Notes: generated by a model not told the origin, from the sequence alone. 64,000 nucleotides of DNA from Budorcas taxicolor (GCF_023091745.1 NC_068935.1:61280724-61344723), one strand, 5' to 3'. Shown: positions 49,004 through 62,994, counted from the first letter of the stretch. Translations and numbers: made by a program.

Positions 49004-52000
49004 TAAAATGAATTTATTTTAATTGGAGGCTAATTACTTTACAATACTGTAGTGGCTTTTGCCATGCATCGACACGAATCAGCCACAGGTGTACAAATGT
49101 CCCCCATCCTGAACCCACCTCCCACCCCATCCCATCCCTCAGAGTCATCCCAGTGCACCAGCCCTGAACGCCCTGTCTCATGCATCAAACCTGGACTGGC
49201 GATCTAGTTCACATATGGTAATATACATGCTTCAATGCTATTCTCTCAAATCATCCCACCCTCGCCTTCTCCCACAGAGTCCAAAAGTCTGTTTTTTACA
49301 TCTGTGTCTCTTTTGCTGTCTTGCATATAGGGTCATCATTACCATCTTTCTAAGTTCCATATATATACATTAATATACTGTATTGGTGCTTTTCTTTCTG
49401 ACTGACTTCACTCTGTATAATAGGGTCCAGGTTCATCCACTTCCTTAGAACTGATTCAAATGCATTCTTTTTAATAGCTGAGTAATATTCCATTGTGTAT
49501 ATGTACCACAACTTCCTTATCCATTCATCTGCTGATGGATATCTAGGTGGCTTCCATGTGCTGGCTATTATAAACAGTGCTGTGATGAACATTGGGGTAC
49601 ACGTGTCTCTTTCAATTCTGGTTTCCTCGGTCTGTATGCCCAGCAGTGGGATTGCTGGGTCATATAGCAGTTCTATTTCCAGTTTTTTAAGGAATCTCCA
49701 CACTCATCTCCATAGTGGCTGTGCTAGTTTGCATTCCCACCAACAGTGTAAGAGGGTTCCCTTTTCTCTGCACCCTCTCCAGCATTTATTGTTTCTAGAC
49801 TTCCGGATTGCAGCCATTCTGACTGGCGTGAGGTGGTATCTCATTGTGGTTTTGAATTGCATTTCTCTGATAATGAGTGATGCTGAGGATCTATTCATGT
49901 GTTTGTTAGCCATCTCTATGTCTTCTTTGGAGAAATGTCTGTTTAGTTCTTTGGCCCATTTTTTGATTGGGTCGCTTATTTTTCTGGTATTGAGCTGCAG
50001 GAGTTGCTTGTATATTTTTGAGATTAATTCTTTGTCAGTTGCTTCGTTTGCTATTATTTTCTCCCATTCTGAAGGCTGTCTTTCCACCTTGCTTATAGTT
50101 TCCTTTGTTGTGCAAAAGCTTTTAAGTTTAATTAGGTCCCATTTGTTTGTTTTGCTTTATTTCCATTAATCTGGGAAGTGGGTCACAGAGGATCCTGCTG
50201 TGATTTATGTCAGAGAGTGTTTTGCCTTTGTTCTCCTCTAGGAGCTTTATAGTCTCTGGTCTTACATTTAGATCTTTAATCCATTTGGAGTTTAATTTGT
50301 GCATGGTGTTAGAAAGTGTTCTAGTTTCATTCTTTTACAAGTGGTTGACCAGTTTTTCCAGCACCACTTGTTAAAGAGATTGTCTTTTCTCCATTGTATA
50401 TTCTTACCTCCTTTGTCAAAGATAAGATGTCCATAGGTGTGTGGATTTATCTCTGGGCTTTCTATTTTGTTCCATTGATCTATATTTCTGTCTTTGTGCC
50501 AGTGCCATACTGTCTTGATGACTGTGGCTTTGTAGTAGAGCCTGAAGTCAGGCAGGTTGATTCCTCCAGTTCCATTCTTCTTTCTCAAGATTGCTTTGGC
50601 TATTCGAGGTTTTTTGTATTTCCATACAAATTGTGAAATTATTTGTTCTAGCTCTGAAAAATACCGTTGGTAGCTTGATAGGGATTCCATTGAATCTATA
50701 GATTACTTTGAGTAGTATACTCATTTTCTCTATATTGATTCTTCTGATCCATGAACATGATATATTTCTCCATCTATTTGTGTCATCTTTGATTTCTTTC
50801 ATTAGTGTTTTAGAATTTTCTATATATAGGTTCTTTTGCTTCTTTAGGTAGATTTATTCCAAAGTATTTTCTTCTTTTCGTTGCAATGGCAAATGGAATT
50901 GTTTAATTTCTTTTTCTGTTTTCTCATTGTTAGTGTTTAGGAATGCAAGACATTTTTGTGTATTAATTTTATATCCTGCAAATTTACTATATTCATTGAT
51001 TAGCTTTTGTAGTTTTCTGGTGGTATCTTTAGGGTCTTCTATGTAGACAATCATGTCATCTGCAAACAGTGAGAGTTTTACTACTTCTTTTCCAACCTGG
51101 ATTCCTTTTATTTCTTTTTCTTTTCTGATTGCTGTGGCTAAAACTTCCAAAACTATGTTGAATAGTAGTGGTGAGAGTGGGCACCCTTGTCTTGTTCCTG
51201 ACTTTAGGGGAAATACTTTCAGTTTTTCACCATTGAGGATAATGTTTGCTGTGGGTTTATCATATATGGCTTTTATTATGTTGAGGTATGTTCCTTCTAT
51301 GCCTGCTTTCTGGAGAGTTTTTAATCACAAATTGGTGTTGAGTTTTGTCAAAGGCTTTGTCTGCATCTATTGAGATTAACCATATGGTTTTTTTCTTTCA
51401 ATATGTTAATGTGGTGTATCACATTGATTGATTTGCAAATATTGAAGAATCCTTGCATCCCTGAGATAAAGCCCACTTGGTCATGATGTATGATCTTTTT
51501 AATATGTTATTAGCTTCTGTTTGCTAGAATTTTTTTGAGAATTTTTGCATCTATGTTCATCAGTGATATTGGCCTGTAGTTCTCTTTTTTTGTGGTGTCT
51601 TTATCTGGTTTTGGTATTAGGGTGATGGTGGACTCACAGAATGAGTTTTGGAGATTACCTACCTCTGCAAATTTTCTGGAAGAGTTTGAGTAGGATAGGT
51701 GTTAGCTCTTCTCTAAATTTGTGGTAAAATTCACCTGTGAAGCCATCTGGTCCTGGGCTTTTGTTTGTTGGAATATTTTTTTTATTATAGTTTCAATTTC
51801 CATGGTTGTGATGGGTCTGTTAAAATTTCCTGTTTCTTCTTGTTTCAGTTTTGGAAGGTTATATTTCTAAGAATTTGTCCATTTCTTCCAAGTTGTCCAT
51901 CTTATTGTCATATACTTGCTGATAGTAGTCTTTTATGATCCTTTGTATTTCTGTGTTATCTGTTGTGGTTTCTCCATTTTCATTTCTAATTTTGTTGATT

Positions 52001-55000
52001 TGATTCTTCTGACTTTTTTCTTCATAAGTCTGGCTAATGGTTTGTCTATTTTATTTATCTTCTCAAAGAACTAGCTTTAAGTTTTGTTGATTTTTGCTAT
52101 AGTCTCTTTCATTGATTTCTGCCTTAATTTTTATGAATTCTTTCCTTCTACTAACCCTGGGGTTCTTCATTTCTTCCTTTTCTAGTTGCTTTAGGTGTAG
52201 AGTTAGGTTCTTTATTTGACTTTTTTCTTGTTTCTTGAGGTAAGCTTGTATAGCTCTGATCCTTCCCCTTAGCACTGCTTTTACAGAGCCCCACAGGTTT
52301 TGGGTTGTTGTGTTTTCATTTTCATTCACTTCTATGCATATTTTGGTTTATTTTTTTATTACTTCTGTGATTTGTTGGTTATTCAGAAGCATGTTGTTTA
52401 GCTTCAAAATGTTTGTGTTTTTAATAGTTTGTTTTTTTTTCCCTGTAGTTCACATCTAATCTTACTGCATTGTGGTCAGAAAAGATGCTTGGAATGATTT
52501 CAGCTTTTTTGAATTTACCAAGGCTAGATTTATGGCCCAGGATGTGATTTATTCTGGAGAATATTCCGTGTGTGCTTGAGAAAAAGGTGAAATTCATTGT
52601 TTGGCGGTGAAATGTCTTATAGATATCAATTAGGACTAACTGATCCATTGTATCATTTAAAGTTTGTATTTCCTTGCTAATTTTCTGTTTGGTTGATCTA
52701 TCCATAGGTGTGAGTGGGGTATTAAAGTCTGCCACTATTATTGTGTTACTGTTAATTTCCCCTTTCATATGTATTAACATTTGCCTTACATATTATGCTC
52801 CTATGTTGTGTACATATATATTCATAATTGTTATATTTTCTTCTTGGATTGATCCTTTGATCATTATGTAGTGTCCTTTGTCTCTTTTCATGGTCTTTAT
52901 TTCAGAGTCTATTTTATCTGATATGAATATTGCTACTCCTGCTTTCTTTTTGTCTCAATTTGCATGAAATGACTTTTTCTAGCCCTTCACTTTCAGTCTG
53001 TATGTGTCCCTTGGTTTAAGGCGGGTCTCTTGTAGATAGCATATACAGGGGTCTTGTTTTTGTATCTATTCAGCCAGTCTTTTTCTTTTGGTTGGGCATT
53101 CAACCCATTTACATTTAAGGTAATTATTGATAAGTATGATCCCTTTGCCATTTACTTTATTGTTTTGGGTTCAAGTTTATAAGTCTTTTCTGTGTTTCCT
53201 GTCTAGAGAAGATCCTTTAGCATTTGTTGAAGAGCTGCTTTGATGGTACTGAATTCTCTCAGGTTTTGCTCATCTGTAAAGCTTTTGATTTCTCCTTCAT
53301 ATTTGAATGAGATTCTTGCTGGGTATAATAATCTGGGTTGTAGGTTTTTCTCTTTTATCACTTTAAGTATGTCCTGCCATTCCCTTCTGGCCTGAAGTTT
53401 CTATTGAAAGATCAGCTGTCATCCTTATGGGGATCCCCTTGTGTGTTATTTGTTGTTTTTCTCTTGCTGCTTTTAACATTTGCTCTATCTTCATTGATTT
53501 GATTAATATGTGTCTTGAGGTGTTTCACCTTGGGTTTATCCTGTTTGGGACTCTCTGGGTTTCTTGGACTTGGGTGGCTATTTCCTTCCCCATTTTTGGG
53601 AAGTTTTCAACTATTATCTCCTCAAGTATTTTCTCATGCACTTTCTTTTTGTATTCTTCTTCTGGGACTCCTATGATTCGAATGTTGGTGTGTTTAACAG
53701 TGTCCCGGAGGTCTCTGAGAGTGTCCTCATTTCTTTTAATTCGTTTTTCTTTTTTCCTCTCTGCTTCATTTATTTCCACTGTTCTATCTACCACCTCACT
53801 AATCCTATTTTCTGCCGCAGTTATTCTGTTGTTTCCCTCCAGAGTGCTTTTGATCTCAGTTATTGCATTATTCATTATTGATTGACTCTTTTTAATTTCT
53901 TCTAGGTCCTTGTTCAACATTTCTTGCACCTTCTCAATCCTTGTCTCTAGTCTATTTACCTGTAACTCCATTTTGTTTTCAAGATTTTGGATCATCTTTA
54001 CTGTCATTATTCTGAATTCTTTTTTAGGTAGACTACCTATCTCCTCCTCTTTTGTTTGTTTTGGTGGGTGTCTATCATGTTCTTTTACCTGCTAAATATT
54101 TCTCTGCCTTTTCATTTTGTTTAGATTGCTATATTTGGTGTGGCCTTTCTGTAGGCTGGAAGTTTGTGGTTCCTCTTTCTTGTGGAGGTTGCTCCCTGTG
54201 GGTGGGGTTGGACTAGTGGCTTGTCAAGGTTTCCTGGTTAGCAAAACTTGCATCTGTGTTCTGGTGGGTGGAGCTGGATATCTTCTCTCTGGAGTGCAAT
54301 GAACTGTCCAGTAGTGAGTTTTTTGGCATCTATGGGTTTGGTGTGTCTTTGGGCAGCCTGTATTTTAATGCTCAGGGCTGTGTTCCTGCATTGCTGGAGA
54401 ATTAGCATGGAATGTCTTGCTCTGGAACTTCTTGACTCTTGGGTGGAGCTTGGTTTCAGTGTAGGTATGGAGGCTTTTGGATAAGCTCTTGTCAATTAAT
54501 ATTCCCTGGAGTCAGGAGTTTTCTGGTGTTCTCAATTTTGGATTTAAGCCTCCTGCCTCTGGCTTTCAGTCTTATTCTTACAGTAGCCTCAAGAGTTCTC
54601 CATCCATATGGCACAGATGATAAAAAAAATCTAGGTTAATGGTGAAAAGATTCTACACAGTGAGTGACACCCAGAGAGGTTCATCGAGTTACATGGAAAA
54701 GAGAAGAGGGTGGAGGAAGATAGAGGTGACCAGAAGAAGGGGAGTCAAAAGGGGAGAGAGCAATCTAGCCAGGAATCAGTTCCCTATGTGCTCTCCACAG
54801 TCTGGAACACCCAGAGAGGTTCACAGTTACATAGAGAAGAGAAGGGGTAGGGAGGAGATTGAGGTGACCTGGAGGAGAAAGGGGAGAGAGCAATCAAGCC
54901 AGTAATCACACCCCTAAGTAAAAATGGACACTGAAGATTAAAGTACTAAAGATTAAGATAGATTCTTAAAGGTACAAAATTGATAACAAATACCAAAAAG

Positions 55001-55681
55001 CAAAGATTAAAACTCTAGAGTAGAGGTTAGACCCTCAAAAATACAATATTAAAAATACAAAAAAAAGAATCACAAAAATTATAAGTATATATATATGAAA
55101 TTTGCTTTAAAAATAGGGTATTTTGTTGCAAGGTAATAGTAGGTTATAAACATGAAAATTAAAGGAGTAATAAAGAACCTAAAAAGGAAAAAATTTTTCA
55201 AATGATAATAGTAAAATTATATCTAGGAATTTGTCTGGAGCTGTTGGGGGCAGTGTGGGGTCAGTTCAGTTTCAGATAGTTCCTTGTTCCAGCTTATACT
55301 TCTTCTCAAGGTCTATAGGCCCCTTCCAATGCTTAGTCAGTGCTGACTACAGGGTTTTAATCTGTTGCATCAGTCACTTCTAGAGCGGTTCCCTCTTCTT
55401 TATTTTGGCTTCCTCTGTCTGCAAGTCTCTTCAGTGTTTAATTTCTGCCCTGACACAAGGAGGCAAAGGTGGTCACTTATTTAGGCTCACTTATTCAGTT
55501 GTGTTGTGGGGAGGGAGGAACACTACAAATATCACTGGCATGCGTGGGGTGTGCTTGCAGTGTATGGACCACACTTGGGTTTGCTGCTCATGGTGTGTGT
55601 GCTTTCCCGGTCTATACTGCTCAGGCTCCAGGTTGCTCTGCAGGGGAACTGTCCAAAGTGGGCCCTGGGTTTCATGCACTT
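49004..55681 (-). mobile_element. Near-full-length ruminant L1, inactive
   Basis: About 6.7 kb. From its 3' end at 49004: 3' UTR to about 49345; ORF2 C-terminus (WRFLKKLEIELLYDPAIPLL) from 49703 down; reverse transcriptase with FADD at about 51060; endonuclease (SDHNAVRLD) at about 52450; ORF1 with coiled-coil and RNA-binding parts at 54007-53525 (NIRIIGVPEEE); and a long 5' region up to about 55680. ORF2 is broken into many frames. It lies within an older L1; the junctions (GGAGTGCCTTTTTTA near 48990, GGAATGTCTTTTTATA near 55684) are similar enough to be a decayed target duplication. Confidence 0.85.
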
Positions 55682-55689
55682 CTGGGAAT

Positions 55690-56980
55690 GTCTTTTTATA
55701 ATTTTACTTCTGCATAGTTTTCTTAGATATAGCTTTTTCTTTTAACATTTCAAATATATCATCCCACTGCCTTCTGGTCTCTGCTTTCTAATGAGAATTC
55801 AGTTGGCAGTATTATTGAAGTATCCTTGTTTGTGATGAATTATTTTTCTTTTGCTGATTTCAAGATTCATTGTCTTTTACTTTAGACATTTTGACCATGT
55901 TTTCTAGGTATGGGTCTCTTGAGTTTATCATATTTGGAATCTCTGAGCTTCTTGAATGTATAGATTCAAACAGTTCACCAAACTTGGCAAATTTTGTCAT
56001 TACTTCTTATTCTTTCTCCCTCTTCTCTTTATCTGGACCTCCAATTATGTATGTTGGTAGGCTTAATGTTGTCTCTTGGGTCTTTGGGTCCTGTTCCTTT
56101 TCATTTGTCTTTCTGATTCTCAGTCTCAGATAACTGACCTATCTTCAAAGTCAATGATTTTTTTCTGCCTGCTCAAGTATGTGGGAGAAGGCAATGGCAC
56201 TCTACTCCAGTACCCTTGCTTGAAAAGTCCCACGGAGGGAGAAGCCTGGTAGGCTGCAGTCCATGGAGTCGCTAAGTCAGACACAACTGAGCGACTTTAC
56301 TTTCACGTTTCACTTTCATGCATTGGAGAAGGAAATGGCAACCCACTCCAGTGTTCTTGCCTGGAGAATCCCAGGGACAGGAGAGCCCGGTGGGCTGCTG
56401 ACTACGGGGTCACACAGAGTTGGACACGACTGAAGCGACTTGGCGGTGGCGGCTCAAGTATGCTGTCGTGCCTCTGCAGGGCATTTTAATTTCAGATATT
56501 ATACTTTTCAGCTCCAGAATTTCTGTTTTGTTCCTTTTAAAACTTTTTCTGTCTCCTGTTATTATCTTTCATTTTTTGAGACATCATTCTATTGGTTTCC
56601 TTTTGCTCATTGAACATATTTACAACTGTTGATTTAAATTCTTAGTCTAGTAAATCCAATGCCAGGGCTTTGTCTAGGATAGTTTCTATTAATATCTTTT
56701 TGGCTGTCAGTGGGTCATACTGTGCTTTTTTTGCTGACATATTTTTTGTTGAAAATTGGACATTTATAGTACTGTAGTATGTAACTCTAAAAGTTAGATG
56801 CCTCCTTCTCCAGGGTCTGTTGTTGTTCTTTATTTAGTGAATGATTGAGTAAATCATGGTGCTGCCACCAGATAGAATAGTAAGTGACTATTTAAGATGA
56901 TAATTATGAAGTCAGTACACTATGTAAAATTTTAAAGATTATGTCAAATGAATAAAGTCTACATATAAAAATACAAGATG
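55690..56980 (-). mobile_element. Older L1, continuation beyond the younger L1
   Basis: Diverged L1 sequence that appears to resume the element interrupted at about 49000. Carries the SINE at 56182. Confidence 0.55.
56182..56451 (+). mobile_element. BOV-A2 dimeric SINE with target duplication
   Basis: Flanked by GCTCAAGTATG at 56171-56181 and 56452-56462. Confidence 0.9.
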
Positions 56981-56990
56981 CATTAATACT

Positions 56991-57256
56991 GCTGCTGCTG
57001 CTGCTAAGTCACGTCTGACTCTGTGCGACCCCATAGACAGCAGCCCACCAGACTTCCCCGCCCCTGGGATTCTCCAGGCAAGAACACTGGAGTGGGTTGC
57101 CATTTCCTTCTCCAATGCATGAAAGTGGAAAGTGAAAGTGAAGTCGCTCAGTCGTGTCTGACTCTTAGTGACCCCGTGGACTGCAGCCTACAAGGCTCCT
57201 TGGTCCTTGGGATTTTCCAGGCAAGAGTACTGGAGTGGGGTGCCATTGCCTTCTCT
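56991..57256 (-). mobile_element. BOV-A2 dimeric SINE with target duplication
   Basis: Flanked by GCATTAATACT at 56980-56990 and 57257-57267. Confidence 0.92.
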
Positions 57257-57384
57257 GCATTAATACTAGAACTGGGTAAAAACAGAAATAAAGAGGAAAA
57301 GAAATGAATAGCAAAAGTGATAGTAATTGTATTATGATGATATTATAGGTGAGTTTCCCTTTGTACTTTCCAAGTTTTATATTA

Positions 57385-57640
57385 CTTTTTGTGCTTTATT
57401 TTTCTTATCCATTATGGTTTATCACAGGATATTGAATATAGTTCCATGTGCTATACAGTAGGACCTTGTTGTTTATCCATTGTATATATATATAATAGTT
57501 TGTATCTACTAACCCCCAAATCCCAGTCCTTCCATCCCCTGCCCCCCTTTCCACCTTGACAATCAAAAGTCTGTTCTCTATGTCTGTGCGTCTGTTTATG
57601 TTACTTTTTGTGCTTTTAAACATTGGACATTTAATTTTAG
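57385..57640 (-). mobile_element. L1 3' UTR fragment
   Basis: GGATATTGAATATAGTTCC and the following stretch match an L1 3' UTR type in minus orientation. Confidence 0.6.
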
Positions 57641-57729
57641 TTTTTATTATGAAAGTAGTACGTGTTCATTGTTGAAATTCAAAACACAGTTTACAGAAGA
57701 TTTCAAAGTGAAGAATAAGACTCTGTTTC

Positions 57730-58026
57730 TCTGGTAAAGAATCCACCTGCAATGCAGGAGACCCTGGTTCGATTCCTGAGTCAGGAAGAGAAGGATTAAG
57801 GCTACCCACTGCAGTATTCTTGGGCTTTCCTGGTGGCTCAGATGGTAAAGATCCACTTGCAATGCCAGAGACTTGGGTTCATTCCCTGGGTTGGGAAGAT
57901 CCACTAGAGAAGGGAACAGATACCCACTTCAGTATTCTTGCCTAGAGAATTCCATGGACAGCGGGTCCTGGGGGCTTTAGTCCATGGGGTCACATAGAGT
58001 CGGACATGACTGAGTGACTTTCACTT
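57730..58026 (+). mobile_element. Two overlapping Bov-tA SINE copies
   Basis: A first SINE (57733-57822) is cut off after its middle; a second, nearly complete one follows at 57823-58026, ending GTCGGACATGACTGAGTGAC. Confidence 0.85.
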
Positions 58027-58329
58027 TCTGAAGATTATTAGCCAATTATCATTCTTTCATGTAGCATTGTATATAGGATCATAATAATCCTTTATGATGT
58101 TCAACTTACAGAAAAGTTGGAAGAACAGTACAAAGAACTCCCACGTACCCTTCACCCATATTGTTCCATTGTTAACATTCTGCCATAGTTGTGCAGTGTG
58201 CATGCACGTGTTTGTGTGTGTGAACCATCATTATCATTAGGCTTTTTCTGAACCATATTTTTAGAACAAGCTGCAGACATCATGCTCCATCACCCCTAAA
58301 TACTCTAATGTGTGCTTCTCAAAAATCAA

Positions 58330-58560
58330 GGACACTCCTGTACATAACTACCACATTGTCAAGCAAAAGGCCAAGCACATACAGGGAACTCTGCTCAATA
58401 TTATGTGGCAGCCTGGAGGGAAGGAGAGTTTGGAGGAGAATGGATACATATATATGTGTGGCTGAGTTCCTTGGCTGTCTACCTGAAACTATCACAACAT
58501 TGTTAATCAGCTATATTCCAATACAAAATAAATGTTTACTCAAAAAATAAAAATAAAAAA
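58330..58560 (+). mobile_element. L1 3' UTR fragment
   Basis: The stretch AACTCTGCTCAATATTATGT to ATTCCAATACAAAATAAA is a known L1 3' UTR type, ending in A-rich sequence. Confidence 0.65.
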
Positions 58561-58845
58561 AGGTGAAGAAGGAGCAGGCAGAACATTCCAAGCAAATGAA
58601 TTTGTGAGGGAGTTGGATTCAAATGTGCCAAAGTTCAGTTTGGAGAAGTTCATAATGCGAGGAATAGAAGAGGAAGCTGGAAAAATGAGCAGCAGTGGCA
58701 CTGGAGAGACATACTAATCAAAGTAGTCTGAATTCTATCCTTGGGACAAGAGAGAGAGGAAACGCACTTTTAAACAGCTCTGTGGAGTACTGTGATTCAG
58801 TTGTAACTGATCAGGACCCTATGAGGCCTTCATAGAACAGACCCT

Positions 58846-58862
58846 CCCCCCCCCCCCCCCCC
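58846..58862. repeat. Poly-C tract, 17 bases
   Basis: Uninterrupted run of C. A similar run of 14 C is at 15380-15393 inside the minisatellite. Confidence 0.95.
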
Positions 58863-58999
58863 GCCACCTATGTCCTCCACCTGTCTTTTGCCTGTTTTTA
58901 GAAAACCTTTAGTCAAAGAATATTTAATGAGAGAAGTGAGAAAATGAAGAAAGAAAGGAAAACAGTCAGGCAAGACCAAATAATAATACTTTAGCCATT

Positions 59000-59253
59000 G
59001 ACCAGTACTCTTGCCTGGAAAATCCTATGGACGGAGGAGCCTGGTAGGCTGCAGTCCATGGGGTCACTAAGAATCGGACACGACTGAGCGACTTCACTTT
59101 TACTTTTCACTTTCCTGCATTGGAGAAGAAAATGGTAATCCACTCCAGTGTTCTTGCCTGGAGAATCCCAGGGACGGGGGAGCCTGGTGGGCTGCTGTCT
59201 ATGGGGTCGCACAGGATCAGACATGACTGAAATGACTTAGCAGCAGCAGCAGC
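59000..59253 (+). mobile_element. BOV-A2 dimeric SINE
   Basis: Two monomers, ending CAGCAGCAGCAGC; flanked by AGCCATT at 58993-58999 and 59254-59260. Confidence 0.85.
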
Positions 59254-59260
59254 AGCCATT

Positions 59261-60960
59261 AAACAAAGTCAAGGACCTTTAGTTCTTCTTCAAGGACTAT
59301 AGATAATATTCTGAACCATGTCCTTTGAGCTGTTTTGCAGATTTTGAAATCCCCTCTAGTATGCTACTCACAAGCATGTAGTCCTCTAGGCTGGTTGGAA
59401 CCAGAAGTTTGATGATGCTGACATCCAATTACCCCACCACCAACCCATCCATGAGCTGATCATGCCGTTTCTTGAACACTATAAGACTCCTCACTGTCCC
59501 CTCCAGGACGGGACACACAGTCTGAGGGCAGGAGCCCACTGTGGCCCTCTTTTCCTGGCAAAGCAATAAAGCTACTTCTTTTTACTTTACCTCCCCACTG
59601 CCCAAAAAAGGCCAAGCACCAGAGTGCCTAATTGGGCTTGTAAAATACAAACAACACCCGCTTTTTAGATAAAGATAACTGCAGCACCAGTTGCGGGACA
59701 CTCCACTGCCAAGGACCCCCCTCTAGACTGCGTCTCAGGAGTTTATATTCTGTAGTTATACTCTGACTGGCACAGGGCTCAGAGACTCATACATCACCAG
59801 AATCCAGAAGACAAAGAAAAACTGTCCCAGGACAGCCTCCCAGGGGAGAAAAGGTGAGAGGGAGACAGACTCACAAACAGCCCATCCTAATGTTTCAGCT
59901 GGATCACAAGACATCCTGCCAAGACCCAGATAAGTCATAACTTGAGCTCTGCTTGAACAGATACATAGAAGGTCATGAGGGCACTTCGGTAGGCCAATTC
60001 TCTACATCTTCATCACTGACTTGTCACATACCCAACTAGGAATTCTCAGGAGCGTAGGTCACCCCATCAAGTATACTGTAATTAATTGTACTGATAGAGG
60101 CTTATACCCAATCCACACAGGACCAGACTGACTATGACTGATTCTCTAGTATTATAATCAGGCCCACTTGGAGGACAGACTTCAGCCAGGCTCCCCACTG
60201 GGAAGTAAGCCAGTTAAACATCTCATTGATTCAGGCACAGTAATGGATTTTGCGGCTGCACATACCCTGCCTTGACAAACCAGCAGGAAGTCCAGGACAT
60301 CATCATTACCACTTACACTGAAGAATATAGAATGGTTTGTGTACGACAGGTATAGGCATGCCTTTCTGAGAAATGGAATTATTTCCTGCCATTATCAATA
60401 AATGAAGGCTGTCACAGTCATCAGCAATTGCAGCCACCACATGGTGAGCTGATGAGCCCTGAGGGAACTCAGGAAGGAAAGAACACCCGCCATCCAGCAG
60501 CCTGCAGACTACAGCCACTCCCAATGGTGAGCCCTGAGGAAACTCAGCATAAAAAAAACACAGGATACTGGCCTCAGATAGCTGAGGTGCACATCAAAGG
60601 AATGATCTCAGTGAGCCCAGACTCTTGCATCTTCCCATATATAGAAAAGCACCAAATTCCTTGAGATAGCTAGGTGTTTTTTTGTTTGTTTGTTTATTGT
60701 TAACAGTAATCTTTTGTTCCTACTACCTGTCCCTTGTTGCAAAACTTCTAAATAACCTGGCTTTTGTCTCCTACCACCTGCCTCCTTGGATCACTTCTCT
60801 CAGGGTTACTTGAGATGCTACCTCCTGAGCTTAAGTCCTAAAAATTTCTGTCAAATAAAACATAACTCTCAACTTTTATGTGTATATCTTTTGTGTATAT
60901 ATATTTTCAGTCAGCAATTCATGTAAGAAATTATAGCAACCTCAGCACCAGCATTTTGTT
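59261..60960. other. Unassigned; possibly old LTR sequence
   Basis: Two AATAAA signals (59567-59572 and about 60855) lie near changes of composition as in LTR ends, and there is a direct repeat of TGAGCCCTGAGG(G/A)AACTCAG at about 60451 and 60525. I could not name a family or find a protein. Confidence 0.3.
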
Positions 60961-60989
60961 GAGCTGGGGGTCAGAGTCCAAAATTTTTT

Positions 60990-62360
60990 TTTTGGCCACG
61001 CCATGCAGTTTTCATACTGTTCATGGGGTTCTCAAGGCAAGAATACTGAAGTGGTTTTCCATTCCCTTCTCCAGTGGACCACATTGTGTCAGACCTCTCC
61101 ACCATGACCCTCCCGTCCTAGGTGGCCCCACATGGTATGGCTTAGTTTCATTGAGTTAGACAAGGCTGTGGTCCATGTGGTCAGAGTAGCTAGTTTTCTG
61201 TGATTATGGTTTCAGTGTATCTGCCTTCTGATCCCCTCTCGCAACACCTACCATCTTACTTGGGTTTCTCTTACCTTGGACATGGGGTATCTCTTCACGG
61301 CTGCTCCAGCAAAGCGCAGCTGCTGCTCCTTACCTTGGAAGAGGGGTATCTCCTCACGGCCACCCCCCTCCCACTGACCTCTGGACCACCGCCCTTGACC
61401 TCCAGCATGGGGTAGCTCCTCTAACAGACTGGTTCCAAATAGGAAAAGGAGTACGTCAAGGCTGTATATTGTCACCCTGCTTATTTAACTTCTTTGCAGA
61501 GTACATCATGAGAAACGCTGGACTGGAAGAAACACAAGCTGGAATCAAGATTGCCAGGAGAAATATTAATAACCTCAGATATGCAGATGACACCACCCTT
61601 ATGGTAGAAAGTGAGGGGGAACTAAAAAGCCTCTTGATGAAAGTGAAAGAGGAGAGTGAAAAAGTTGGCTTAAAGCTCAACATTCAGAAAACTAAGATCA
61701 TGGCATCTGGTCCCATCACTTCATGGGAACTAGATGGGGAAACAGTGGAAACAGTGTCAGACTTTATTTTGGGGGGCTCCAAAATCACTGCAGATGGTGA
61801 CTGCAGCCATGAAATTAAAAGATGCTTACTCCTTGGAAGGAAAGTTATGACCAACCTAGATAGCATATTGAAAAGCAGAGATATTACTTTGCCAACAAAT
61901 GTCTGTCTAGTCAAGGCTATGGTTTTTCCAATGGTCAGGCATGGATGTGAGAGTTGGACTGTGAAGAAAGCTGAGTGCCGAAGAATTGATGCTTTTGAAG
62001 TGTGGTGTTGGAGAAGACTCTTGAGAGTCCCTTGGACTGCAAGGAGATCCAACCAGTCCATTCTGAAGGAGATCAGCCCTGGGATTTCTTTGGAAGGAAT
62101 GATGCTAAGGCTGAAACTCCAGTACTTTGGCCACCTCATGCAAAGAGTTGACTCATTGGAAAAGACCCTGATGCCAGGAGGGATTGGGGGCAGGAGGAGA
62201 AGGGGACGACCGAGGATGAGATGGCTGGATGGCATCACCGACTCGATGGACATGAGTTTGAATGAACTTTGGGAGTTGGTGATGGACAGGGAGGCCTGGC
62301 ATGCTGTAATTCATGGGGTTGCAAAGAGTTGGACATGACTGAGCGACTGAACTGAACTGA
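60990..62360 (+). mobile_element. BovB with reverse transcriptase C-terminal half
   Basis: Plus-strand frame 61469-62338 (289 codons) runs from the middle of the reverse transcriptase (motif C intact as RYADDTTLM) to the C-terminus, broken only by the loss of its 5' half. Ends in the BovB tail GTTGGACATGACTGAGCGAC. The 61100-61410 part has no clear frame; I take it as linked repeat sequence. Confidence 0.88.
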
Positions 62361-62671
62361 TGCAGTTTTCAGTTGGGCCCTTGGCAGTGAAGTGTTGTTG
62401 CAGAAAGGGGGAACCCTTCCAGGAGTCGAGAGTGGGCTTTTGTCTAACAATCAGAAATGAATTGTCTGAGGAGACACACATGCTGACAAAGCAACAGACT
62501 TTTTTGGGAAAGGGCGCCCGGGTGGAGAGCAAGAGGCTAAGGGAACCCAGGAGGACTGCTCTGCCAAGTGGCTCACAGCTTTGGGTTTTATGGTCATGGG
62601 GTTAGTTTCCAGATTGTGTTTGTCCAATCATTCTGACTCAGGGTCCTTCCTGGTGGGGCACACATTGCTCA
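62361..62671. other. Unassigned sequence between two BovB pieces
   Basis: Around 300 bp without recognisable coding sequence; possibly an LTR fragment, judging only from position and composition. Confidence 0.3.
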
Positions 62672-62992
62672 GTCAGGACTGCAAGGAGATCGAACCAGTC
62701 AACCCTGAAGGAAATCAACCCTGAACATTCATTGGAAGGACTGATGCTGAAACTCCGATACTTTGGCCACCTGATGCAAAGAACTGACTCACTGAAAAAG
62801 ACCCTGATGCTTGGAAAGATTTAAGGCAGAAAGAGAAGGGGGTGACAGAGGATGAGATGGTTAGATAGCATCACTGACTCAATGGACATGAGTTTGAGCA
62901 AATTCTGGAAGATACTGAAGGACAGGAAAGCCTGGTGTGCTGCAGTATGTGGGGTCTCAGAGAGTCGGACATAATTTAGCAACTGAACAACA
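62672..62992 (+). mobile_element. BovB 3' fragment
   Basis: Starts GGACTGCAAGGAGATCGAAC and ends AGAGTCGGACATAATTTAGC; the reading frame is broken. Confidence 0.88.
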
Positions 62993-62994
62993 AT

